Assembly: GCA_022797375.1 (NCBI GenBank)
Contig: JAAWKM010000010.1
Coordinates: 1-45,253, forward strand
Origin: Lachnospiraceae bacterium
GTDB lineage: Bacteria > Bacillota > Clostridia > Lachnospirales > Lachnospiraceae
Direction of reading: 5' to 3'
DNA length: 45,253 nt
Shown here: positions 8,860 to 16,473 of the stretch, one piece after another
Numbering within the stretch: position 1 is the stretch's first letter
Layout: the number at the start of each line of letters is the position of its first letter
The notes under the pieces: generated by a model
What the model saw: the letters and a program-made list of their open reading frames with translations, nothing else
Told to the model about the DNA's origin: nothing
Databases searched by the model: none
Made by a program: the position numbers and the translations under genes

Positions 8860-10656
8860 TTATTCAGCTTCACTTGAAGATGAACTGCTTGTTGTGTCAC
8901 TTCCTGTACTAGAGCTACTACTTGTTGTAAGTGCATCTTCACAAGACTTACGTTTAGCAGCCTCATTCCTTGACCATTCAAGGCACTGCTGGTAACCATA
9001 GCTTTCTGCTTCTTTCTTCATATTGTCAACAATCTTATCAAACTCTGCATCAGTTTTAGCATACATAGCCTGCCATGAACCAGTCTTAATTGCACTAGTA
9101 ACCTGGTTCCATACAGTAGATAATTCCTGGTCCATTTCTGGTTTAGCATATGCAGAAACAGGTGCTACTGTATATTTACCCTTTTCCATATAATCATCAA
9201 TAGTTATGCATCCTGTTTTCTCTGCCCAGTCTTTTTCAATTTCATTTTCAGGCTCTACAAGTTCACTCTTCCAGTATTTACTGTTATAAGTTTCACCATT
9301 TGAATCAGGATTTTCTGCATCAAGTGCCCATGTAAGGTTATTAATCTGCAACTCACCATCATGGTAAGTACCTTCATGTTTCTCCATTTTTGTGCCCATT
9401 TTATCCTGGTTACATTTTTTACCAAACTCTGTAAAGTAAGTATTACCTTCCTCATCATAATCCCAAGTTTCACCCTTAGGTCCATACTGTGATACCATAT
9501 AGCCTTCAGGAGTACAAAGATAATTAATTACTTCCATAGCAAGTTCTGGATTTTCTGATTTAGAACCTATAGCCCATATTCTGTCACCACCAAGAGTAGT
9601 CATACCATATACTAAAGGTGAAGCCTCTTCTGGTTTTAAACAATACATCATCTTGCCATCTTTAAGATGTTTAGGGGTATTATATGCCAATGAACCTGAA
9701 TAATTGAAAATAGATGTAAATACACCACCATTTTTAATCTTTTCAATAGCCTGGTCATATGTCTGTGTCATTGAATCAGGGTCTACAAGCCCTTCCTGGT
9801 ATAACTTATTAAAGAATTTAAGCATTTCAAGATAAGGACCATTATCCATAAGTGCATCATAGTAATCCCCAGTTGCAGGGTCATAAAGCCCAAGCCCCTG
9901 CTCATCATATCCATAATATGCTGTAGCCATAGACTTAACATACATTACCATTGCATCATCCCACTGGTTCCATAATGATACTGCATAAGTTTTCTTATCT
10001 GACTCATCCTTTGGACAAAGCTTCTGCATATCTTTAATAATTTCGATATAATCATCAAGATTTTTACATTCAGGATAACCAAGTTCTTTGTATAAATCCC
10101 ATCTTATATCCCATGTATACATAAAAGCAGCATGGTTCTCACTTGATGTTGCAATAGCATGGCCTATACCATAACATTTATCATCTGCACCTTCTGTGAT
10201 TGTCTTAGTAAGTTCCTTATTATTATTAATGGCATCCTGCATATGCTCATTAATATATGGACCAAACTCTTCAAGCAAGCCATCTTCATTCCAGTCATAA
10301 AGCAACCCCTGCTGTATAGCAGTAGGATACTTATCATAGTTATTGCCAAAAACAACTATATCACCTAAATCACCAGTTTCTGCACGTGTATCATATACAC
10401 TCTGTCCAGCTGGGTCTGGAATAATATTCAGCTTTACATTAAATTTCTCAAGAAGTATATCTGCGCTCCATCCACCCTGCATACCAGAATAATTTGCCAA
10501 CTGGCTGAACACATTAAGAGTAACAGGCTCATCCTTAGAGCCTCCGCCGCCATCTCCACTTTTATTGCCACATCCTGTCATTACAGAAGCTGAACCAATA
10601 ACCATACTGGATGCAAGCAGCATTGACAAAACTTTTTTAGATAAATGCTTCCTCAT
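8860..10656 (-). CDS. Carbohydrate ABC transporter solute-binding lipoprotein (598 aa)
   Basis: Extracellular substrate-binding lipoprotein of an LplA/YtcQ-type carbohydrate importer. It has a lipoprotein signal peptide with lipobox-like VMTGC near residue 29, a Gly/Ser linker, then a family-1 binding-protein fold. The body has the expected Trp/Tyr-rich stretches, for example DPDSMTQTYDQAI and the late motif NPELAMEVINYLCTPEGY. The C-terminal ~25 residues are almost all Ser, Thr and Asp/Glu. Length (~550-600 aa) is normal for this subfamily. The gene follows two permease genes in the same direction, with a small hairpin before it, which may raise its expression relative to the permeases. The sugar cannot be told from sequence. 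No ATPase gene is nearby; such systems often share an MsmX-type ATPase encoded elsewhere. Confidence 0.9.
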   Translation of the reverse strand: MRKHLSKKVLSMLLASSMVIGSASVMTGCGNKSGDGGGGSKDEPVTLNVFSQLANYSGMQGGWSADILLEKFNVKLNIIPDPAGQSVYDTRAETGDLGDIVVFGNNYDKYPTAIQQGLLYDWNEDGLLEEFGPYINEHMQDAINNNKELTKTITEGADDKCYGIGHAIATSSENHAAFMYTWDIRWDLYKELGYPECKNLDDYIEIIKDMQKLCPKDESDKKTYAVSLWNQWDDAMVMYVKSMATAYYGYDEQGLGLYDPATGDYYDALMDNGPYLEMLKFFNKLYQEGLVDPDSMTQTYDQAIEKIKNGGVFTSIFNYSGSLAYNTPKHLKDGKMMYCLKPEEASPLVYGMTTLGGDRIWAIGSKSENPELAMEVINYLCTPEGYMVSQYGPKGETWDYDEEGNTYFTEFGKKCNQDKMGTKMEKHEGTYHDGELQINNLTWALDAENPDSNGETYNSKYWKSELVEPENEIEKDWAEKTGCITIDDYMEKGKYTVAPVSAYAKPEMDQELSTVWNQVTSAIKTGSWQAMYAKTDAEFDKIVDNMKKEAESYGYQQCLEWSRNEAAKRKSCEDALTTSSSSSTGSDTTSSSSSSEAE

Positions 10657-10684
10657 ATAATTATCCTCCTAAATCTTATTTAAA

Positions 10685-10703
10685 AGGCAGCTATAAACTG
10701 CCT
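10685..10703 (-). terminator. Small hairpin between permease and binding-protein genes
   Basis: AGGCAG (10685-10690) pairs with CTGCCT (10698-10703) around a 7-nt loop, with a short T run on the minus strand. It lies in the gap between the second permease and the binding-protein gene. It may be a weak terminator or an mRNA-processing stem used for differential expression within the operon. Confidence 0.45.
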
Positions 10704-10732
10704 GTATATAGTTTCATTTACAAGATATCTGC

Positions 10733-11698
10733 TTAACCCTTAACAGCACCAAGCATAATACCCTCTTCAAAATATCTCATCATAAATGGATATACCATAA
10801 GTATAGGTATAATTGATATCATTGAAACAGTATATTTAATAACCTTTGCATTAAGTGCCTGTTCCATAGCAGATGCCGCAGCATTTCCACTCATATTCAT
10901 AACTGCACCAAGATTTGATGACTGGTTCAGGTATATATACAGCCTGTGCTGTAATGTAAATAACTGTGAATTATTCTGCATAAGTATAAGGGAATCCTGG
11001 AATGAGTTCCAGTTACCTACTGCACCAAATATAGCTACTGTAGCAAGAATTGGCTTACTTAGAGGAAATATCAGCTTCCTGAATACTGTAAAGTGCGAGG
11101 CACCATCTATAAACGCACTTTCCTCCAGTTCTGCTGGTATCGACTCTATGTACGTCTTGACTAGTATTATATTATATGGTGCAACAATTGCAGGCAAAAT
11201 ATAAGCCGAATACTTATTAGTAAGACCTAACATGGCAAAGTTCAGATACCAAGGTATAAGTCCAGCATTAAAATACATTGTAATTACAAGAAAACGGTAC
11301 CAGAAACTTCTTTTCCACATTTCCTGTTTTGTAACAAGATATCCTACAAATGCAGATGCAACTACCATTAATGTAGTGGCAAGAATTGTTCTTGTTATGG
11401 TTACAAGAAACGCATAACCTAAATCGTTTACACCTTTAAGTGCTATATAGTTATTAATATTAATCCCCTTAGGATAGAAATTAATAAGTCCTCTTTTCAC
11501 CAGGTCATTATCTGAAATTGTATTAATAAACAGATAATAGAACGGGAATATACATGTAAGTGTAAATAAAATAAAGAACACATAGTTTAATAAATTAAAA
11601 ACTATATCACCAGGCTTGGTACGGTATATTTTTTTATGTTTTTTCTTATATTCTTTTTCCCTTTTTTCATCAAGTTTTTCCTGTGCTGTTTTTGCCAT
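10733..11698 (-). CDS. Carbohydrate ABC transporter permease, LplC/YtcP type (321 aa)
   Basis: Inner membrane-spanning subunit (MalG-like) of the sugar importer. A basic cytoplasmic N-terminus (Lys/Glu-rich, ~30 residues) is followed by six hydrophobic segments and the EAA loop ELEESAFIDGASHFTVFRKL, which docks to the ATPase. The end MMRYFEEGIMLGAVKG is typical of the family. Length is normal. A GGAGG site precedes the ATG. It lies 17 bp downstream of the other permease gene and is clearly co-transcribed with it. Confidence 0.9.
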   Translation of the reverse strand: MAKTAQEKLDEKREKEYKKKHKKIYRTKPGDIVFNLLNYVFFILFTLTCIFPFYYLFINTISDNDLVKRGLINFYPKGININNYIALKGVNDLGYAFLVTITRTILATTLMVVASAFVGYLVTKQEMWKRSFWYRFLVITMYFNAGLIPWYLNFAMLGLTNKYSAYILPAIVAPYNIILVKTYIESIPAELEESAFIDGASHFTVFRKLIFPLSKPILATVAIFGAVGNWNSFQDSLILMQNNSQLFTLQHRLYIYLNQSSNLGAVMNMSGNAAASAMEQALNAKVIKYTVSMISIIPILMVYPFMMRYFEEGIMLGAVKG

Positions 11699-11715
11699 AT
11701 TCTATATCCTCCTTC

Positions 11716-13176
11716 CTAGATAATGCTTTCGCCACGGAGCTTCTTAGATACACCGTTTGCAGCAAACAGCAATACTACACTTATTACAGATTTAAACATA
11801 CCTACGACAGTTGAAAGTGGTATAGAACTTCCGCCTATACCTAACTGGTAAACATAAAGGTCAAGGACTTCTATTGTATCTTTATTCTGTGCATTCATAA
11901 ATACAAGGTACTGGTCAAGACCATTGGTCAGGATATTGGCAATAGACATAAGCAACAGTACAAAGAATGTAGGCAGAAGGCCAGGAACAGTAATATTCCA
12001 CATTCTCTGGAAACGCCCGGCACCATCAATTTCTGCTGCCTCGTAAAGCTGCTGGTCAATACCAGAAATTCCAGCTATATAAATAATAGCACTCCATCCT
12101 ACGCCTTTCCACGTGCCCCATAACCACATCTTAACCCAGGTAAACGAATCACCCATAAGGTAGTTTTTGCCAGTAGCCTCTTCTGCCATAAGGTGGAACT
12201 CTTTAGCAAATGTGTTAATAAAACCATCTGTTGAGAAAATAGAAAGCGCAATAGCATAAACAAGAATCCAGCTTATAAAGTTAGGAATAGTTGTAAATGT
12301 CTGCACGAAACGGCGGAACCTCATATTCTTAACTTCACAAAGGAATATTGCGAACATCATAGGCAGCCAGCTAGTACATATATTAAGACCACTCATTGCC
12401 AGGGTATTTTTAATAACCCTTACTATATCCTTTCTTGTAGCTGCATTCTGGAACAGATATGCAAACCATTTAAATCCTACAAAGTTATCCATTGAGAGCG
12501 AGCCACCCGCCTGGTAATCAAAAAATGCATATCTCCATCCCCATAAAGGCAGATAGCAGAATACAAATGCAAGTGCTGCAAATGGCATAAACATAAGAAA
12601 AAGTTTATACTTTGACTCAATTTCAAATTTAGCATCTTTTGCAGGTTTTGGAAGTTTTACGTTAAGAAAAGCTGAAAGCAGTAAAATAAGTGCACCAACT
12701 ACTATGTAAATAATAATTGCAGTTGGGAATTCAGGCTTTACCCTTTCAATTTTAGGTGACCCCTGTGCCATTGTATAACTTACAATACACAAAACTGCAC
12801 CAGCTATAACCAGCACACCGCCGCCCATTGAAAATAAAAGACCTGTTTTCTGCATTTTATTATTGCCAACTGACATACAGCCGCCCACTATAGCAAGAAT
12901 AACACCTAAAAGCATAATAATAGATGCAACAAACAATAAAATAAATACACTTTCATCAACCCATCCTACACGGAATGCTCTTGCACAATCCGATGTAAGG
13001 CTTGAATATGAGATTGCCGATGTGAAAAGAGAAAGATTTTCATTGACAAGTGCACATACTTTTGCCGGATTGAATGCAGGGAAGAACATGGCTACTACTG
13101 CCACAAGTGTGGCAATACGCTGTACAATATATACACTGCCAAGAGCTCCCTTAACTTCTGTTTTTTCTTCTTTCAT
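11716..13176 (-). CDS. Carbohydrate ABC transporter permease, LplB/YteP type, with extra N-terminal membrane domain (486 aa)
   Basis: First gene of the importer operon. Residues ~190-486 are an ordinary LplB/MalF-like permease: the start KYKLFLMFMPFAALAF, six hydrophobic segments and the EAA loop YEAAEIDGAGRFQRMWNITV. Family members are usually about 300-320 aa. Here ~185 residues are added in front, with four hydrophobic segments (about 15-35, 78-100, 108-132 and 148-172) and an extracytoplasmic stretch after the first. I do not recognise this extension. It may be a regulatory or assembly domain. The GGAGG ribosome site (AGGAGGAACCTT) supports the start, and hydrophobicity is continuous, so this is not an annotation artefact of a wrong start. 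An operator-like element lies at its promoter. Confidence 0.88.
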   Translation of the reverse strand: MKEEKTEVKGALGSVYIVQRIATLVAVVAMFFPAFNPAKVCALVNENLSLFTSAISYSSLTSDCARAFRVGWVDESVFILLFVASIIMLLGVILAIVGGCMSVGNNKMQKTGLLFSMGGGVLVIAGAVLCIVSYTMAQGSPKIERVKPEFPTAIIIYIVVGALILLLSAFLNVKLPKPAKDAKFEIESKYKLFLMFMPFAALAFVFCYLPLWGWRYAFFDYQAGGSLSMDNFVGFKWFAYLFQNAATRKDIVRVIKNTLAMSGLNICTSWLPMMFAIFLCEVKNMRFRRFVQTFTTIPNFISWILVYAIALSIFSTDGFINTFAKEFHLMAEEATGKNYLMGDSFTWVKMWLWGTWKGVGWSAIIYIAGISGIDQQLYEAAEIDGAGRFQRMWNITVPGLLPTFFVLLLMSIANILTNGLDQYLVFMNAQNKDTIEVLDLYVYQLGIGGSSIPLSTVVGMFKSVISVVLLFAANGVSKKLRGESII

Positions 13177-13265
13177 AAGGTTCCTCCTGATTCATTAAAT
13201 TTTCTGCCATACAAAATTTTAGCTGTATTAAACAAAATTCCAATGGCATTACACCTTCTTCTTTG

Positions 13266-13315
13266 TATAATTATACCTACGTCCCTGCAAAAAAAATACC
13301 ATAAATTATTGACTG
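13266..13315 (-). promoter_or_regulatory. Promoter and putative operator of the sugar importer operon
   Basis: On the minus strand CAGTCAATAATTTATGGTA (13315-13297) is followed, 23 bp after TTATGG, by a TATAAT -10 box (in the 13267-13278 region). The -35 region is poor, which suits a promoter needing an activator. The same element, TGTCAAATATTTATGGT, occurs upstream of the surface-protein gene at 14406-14422 with 22 bp between TTATGG and its -10 box. An AraC-type YesN regulator is the likely ligand by family knowledge, but no such gene is in the window. Confidence 0.55.
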
Positions 13316-13365
13316 AAAATACATTTATTTTTCATACTTTTTATTGTATTTTTATACCTTATAAA

Positions 13366-13392
13366 AAAGGAGACAAAAAATTTGCCTCCTTT
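13366..13392 (-). terminator. Terminator of the 297-aa surface-protein gene
   Basis: AAAGGAGACAAA pairs with TTTGCCTCCTTT at 13381-13392 with a single mismatch. On the minus strand it is followed by a run of T residues (A-run at 13363-13368 on the + strand). It lies 45 bp beyond the stop codon at 13437. Confidence 0.75.
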
Positions 13393-13436
13393 ATATTATA
13401 ACCATTTATTATATAGCAATTCTACTGGCTATATTA

Positions 13437-14327
13437 TTATTTCTTTTTCTTCATTAAGAAGAATGCAGCACCAGCTATTACAACAATTACCACTACTACT
13501 ATAACTATAGTTGTTGTTGATGAACCACTGTCTTCTTTGTTATTATCTGTGCTGCTTGTACTATCTGTATCTGATGTTGCAGAAGATGTATCTGATGAAG
13601 CAGGTTCTGGTGTTGGCTCTTCTGTAGGTTCTGCTACAACAGCATCAGGATTATCTGCATTAAAGCCGCTTACTGTAAACTGTATTTCAACAGAATCATT
13701 CATAGCAAGTATACTAGGTGATGTATATGCTTCTGGATGGTATGTGTTTACAAGGTCAAACTGGTAAAGCCCAAGTTCCTGTGCATCTGCATTAACATAT
13801 GGTTCCGGGCTAGGAAGCGCAATTTCATTACCATCAACAATAAGCTTTACATCTGTAAAACTAAGAGTTCCAATAGCACTTGAAGGTATATCTGTTGATA
13901 CATAAACAAGTGATGTCTTTATATCAGCGCCATCATCAGCAGGAATTGCACCATTAATGCCTGTCATGCTTACTGAGTATGTGCCATTGCCTTTAATTAC
14001 TGCATCTGTTATTGTTACACCATCAACAGTAGCATTACCGCCATCAGTAAATAAAGTATTATAATCACCTGTACTTAAAGAAGTCCCATCAAGACCTGAA
14101 GCAGGGTTATACCATGCATCCCTGTATGTCCATGAACCCGTCTGCTGGAATCCAAAATATGCGTGGTATTCTGGTGTATCAAGGTTCAGTTCAGCCTTTG
14201 CAGCTTTCTTTCCTGCCTTGCTGCAGTCAACTGCTTCTGCCACATCTGGCATTATAGTTGCTGCAAGTGCTAGTGCAAGTGAACATGTTGCAACACCTGC
14301 GATTAATTTCCTTAAAGATTTTCTCAT
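13437..14327 (-). CDS. Membrane-anchored surface protein with unrecognised beta domain (297 aa)
   Basis: Exported protein attached to the outer face of the membrane. Residues 1-33 are a signal peptide. About 45-235 form a single beta-rich domain with several Trp/Tyr (YHAYFGFQQTGSWTYRDAW near its start) that I do not recognise; a carbohydrate-binding role is possible but only inferred. An acidic Ser/Thr/Pro spacer (about 240-270) follows, then a C-terminal membrane helix of Val/Ile and the positive tail MKKKK, with no LPXTG motif. I chose the ATG after TAGGAGGATATGAT, twelve codons inside the longest frame. It sits between a sugar importer operon and a YesM-type kinase and shares an upstream element with the importer, so it probably helps capture or present the substrate. 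Confidence 0.75.
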   Translation of the reverse strand: MRKSLRKLIAGVATCSLALALAATIMPDVAEAVDCSKAGKKAAKAELNLDTPEYHAYFGFQQTGSWTYRDAWYNPASGLDGTSLSTGDYNTLFTDGGNATVDGVTITDAVIKGNGTYSVSMTGINGAIPADDGADIKTSLVYVSTDIPSSAIGTLSFTDVKLIVDGNEIALPSPEPYVNADAQELGLYQFDLVNTYHPEAYTSPSILAMNDSVEIQFTVSGFNADNPDAVVAEPTEEPTPEPASSDTSSATSDTDSTSSTDNNKEDSGSSTTTIVIVVVVIVVIAGAAFFLMKKKK

Positions 14328-14383
14328 ATCATATCCTCCTAAATAAATAATCAATTCTGTCATACTGCCTATTAGGATATTTT

Positions 14384-14422
14384 ACCATAACATTTCTTAA
14401 AAAAAACCATAAATATTTGACA
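14384..14422 (-). promoter_or_regulatory. Promoter and putative operator of the surface-protein gene
   Basis: On the minus strand TGTCAAATATTTATGGT (14422-14406) is followed by a T run, a second TTATGG and a TAAAAT -10-like box, with 22 bp between the first TTATGG and the -10. The first element matches the one before the sugar importer operon nearly base for base at nearly the same distance from the -10. The second TTATGG copy could make this a two-half-site operator. Confidence 0.5.
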
Positions 14423-14437
14423 TGTTTACTTTTAAAA

Positions 14438-16222
14438 TTATATTTTATCCCAGTAATATGGCATTGTAATAACAACCCTTGTACCATTACCTTCTTTACT
14501 GTATATACCTACTCCAAACATTTCACCATATTGCAGTTTAATTCTCTGGTTTACATTGTTTATGCCTATATGCGATTTGCTGCTTGTCTCAGTATTAGAC
14601 TTTAACATCCCTCTCAGCTCACTAAGCCTGAACTTATCCATGCCAGTTCCATTATCCTGTACCGTAATTTTAATAACACCAATTTCCCGCTCCACATATA
14701 TTGATAACCTGCCATCTTTCTCTATTCCTTCAAGCCCATGTACAAATGCATTTTCAACAAAAGGCTGTATTATCAGCGGAAGCACTTTTGCATTAATATC
14801 AATATCACTGTCAACCTCTATCTCTGACATTATCCTGTCACCAAAACGGTAGCTTTGTATCTTCAGGTAATATTCTATAGACTCTATTTCTGACTTAAGA
14901 GTTACCATTTTATCACTTACTTGTATATTCCTGCGCATAAGCTTTGCAAGCATTTTTACAAGTTCGGCTATTTCGCGTTGTTTATTAACAAGCGCTTTCA
15001 TCCTTATTGTTTCAAGCGTATTATATAAAAAGTGCGGATTAATCTGGCTTGCAAGCATTTTAAATTCTATTTCCATCTGCTTTGAATGCAGCTTCTCCTC
15101 CTGGACCTGCTTTTCAACTACATTTCTTAACAATTCTTTATTTTCCTCTATCATCTTTTCAAGTTCTTTGTATAAATCAGTAATTTCATCATTGCCGTCT
15201 ATAGGAATAACTTTATCATAATCACCAACAGCTACAAGATGCATCTGTTTACTTAGCATAACCATTCTTTTTCCATATATACTTGAAAATAAAGTTATAA
15301 GAAATACTGATAATACTATACTTGTAAACATAGTTATAAAACTTACCATATTTTCTTCATCCATCTGTGACATAATCTTCCTGCAGTCCAGTACGCTCAC
15401 CAAAGTAAAAAACCTTCCTGTATCCATCTGGTAAATCTTATTATATGTCACAATATAATCCGTTATTCCTCTGCTTAAAATTTCTGAATAAGACATAAAA
15501 CTATTATTATGTAAATGTTCAAACAGAAAATCCCATTCATCATTAACCCGGAAATTCGTATATAATACATCATCATTATTATATAAGAACATTGTATTAA
15601 CCATACGTTCTGAAATAAATTTCCTGACATTATAAAACTGCAGTTGTATAGCAATTATATATTGTATATTTCCATATTCGTCCTTTACTACCCTGGTAAG
15701 CTGTGGCCTTTTTTCCATCATCCCTCTTTTAAGCCCAAAACTCCAGTATGAACTGCCGCCCATCTTACATGTGGGTTCATACCATTCCTGTGATGTAATT
15801 GTTTCACCAATACGCCCAAAATATTTATTAATTTTTACTGTACTATTATTTGAATAAATAATAATATCAGAAATATCCTGCTCATAATCATATATATAAT
15901 TATCAATTATTTTAAGCTTTTCACACTCCTTTTCAAACTCTTTCCCCGATTTATACCTCTTAGTGGCTACATCCCTTATTGTATTATTTATAAAAAGCTT
16001 AGTAGATACCTTTTCAACAATATCCATTGACTCCCTTATCCTGTCCCGCATAATCATTAACTCTTCAGACTGTGTTTCCTGGCTTAACTCAAGCATTGTA
16101 TTTCTGCTTTGCATATTTGTATAATAACTTGAAAATATAAATGGTATCACTCCCCCTATAAAATAAATAATAAACATTCTGTCCCTGAAACGTATTCTTT
16201 GCAAAATTCCAATTTTTTTCAT
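14438..16222 (-). CDS. YesM-type sensor histidine kinase (594 aa)
   Basis: Membrane sensor kinase of the HPK7/YesM family that in characterised loci controls sugar-uptake genes through an AraC-type YesN regulator. A transmembrane helix lies at about 15-35, followed by an extracellular sensor region to about 290. A second membrane helix lies at about 293-318, then a HAMP linker (about 320-370) and a coiled-coil. The His_kinase box is ASQINPHFLYNTLETIRMKA and the ATPase has PFVENAFVHGL and DNGTGM motifs. Length is normal. The gene points the same way as the importer and surface-protein genes. Its usual partner regulator is not adjacent on either side: the next gene upstream is a divergent FN3 protein. 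It may act on a YesN encoded elsewhere. A TTATGG-containing sequence upstream (16381-16395) could allow autoregulation, but that is weak. Confidence 0.88.
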   Translation of the reverse strand: MKKIGILQRIRFRDRMFIIYFIGGVIPFIFSSYYTNMQSRNTMLELSQETQSEELMIMRDRIRESMDIVEKVSTKLFINNTIRDVATKRYKSGKEFEKECEKLKIIDNYIYDYEQDISDIIIYSNNSTVKINKYFGRIGETITSQEWYEPTCKMGGSSYWSFGLKRGMMEKRPQLTRVVKDEYGNIQYIIAIQLQFYNVRKFISERMVNTMFLYNNDDVLYTNFRVNDEWDFLFEHLHNNSFMSYSEILSRGITDYIVTYNKIYQMDTGRFFTLVSVLDCRKIMSQMDEENMVSFITMFTSIVLSVFLITLFSSIYGKRMVMLSKQMHLVAVGDYDKVIPIDGNDEITDLYKELEKMIEENKELLRNVVEKQVQEEKLHSKQMEIEFKMLASQINPHFLYNTLETIRMKALVNKQREIAELVKMLAKLMRRNIQVSDKMVTLKSEIESIEYYLKIQSYRFGDRIMSEIEVDSDIDINAKVLPLIIQPFVENAFVHGLEGIEKDGRLSIYVEREIGVIKITVQDNGTGMDKFRLSELRGMLKSNTETSSKSHIGINNVNQRIKLQYGEMFGVGIYSKEGNGTRVVITMPYYWDKI

Positions 16223-16401
16223 ATTATTTATTCTCCATCTCCATATACTAATTTAGTTAAAAATCCCAAGTAATATTATAGCATACCTGCATTGCCACAA
16301 TATGCGCATACTCAATTTGCCTTCACGGGAATAAAATGTACATACTCTCTTTTACCCTGCATGAATAAAAATTTATATATTTTGACCATAATTTGCCATT
16401 T

Positions 16402-16429
16402 TTGATATATATTATATATTAAGTATAAC
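16402..16429 (+). promoter_or_regulatory. Promoter of the FN3 surface-protein gene
   Basis: TTGATA (16402-16407) and TATAAC (16424-16429) with a 16-bp spacer, 45 bp before the ATG at 16474. A good sigma-A candidate in the divergent region with the YesM-type kinase. Confidence 0.6.
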
Positions 16430-16473
16430 TTAATAAAAACTACAAAGCAATATAATAAAGGACGGATTATACA

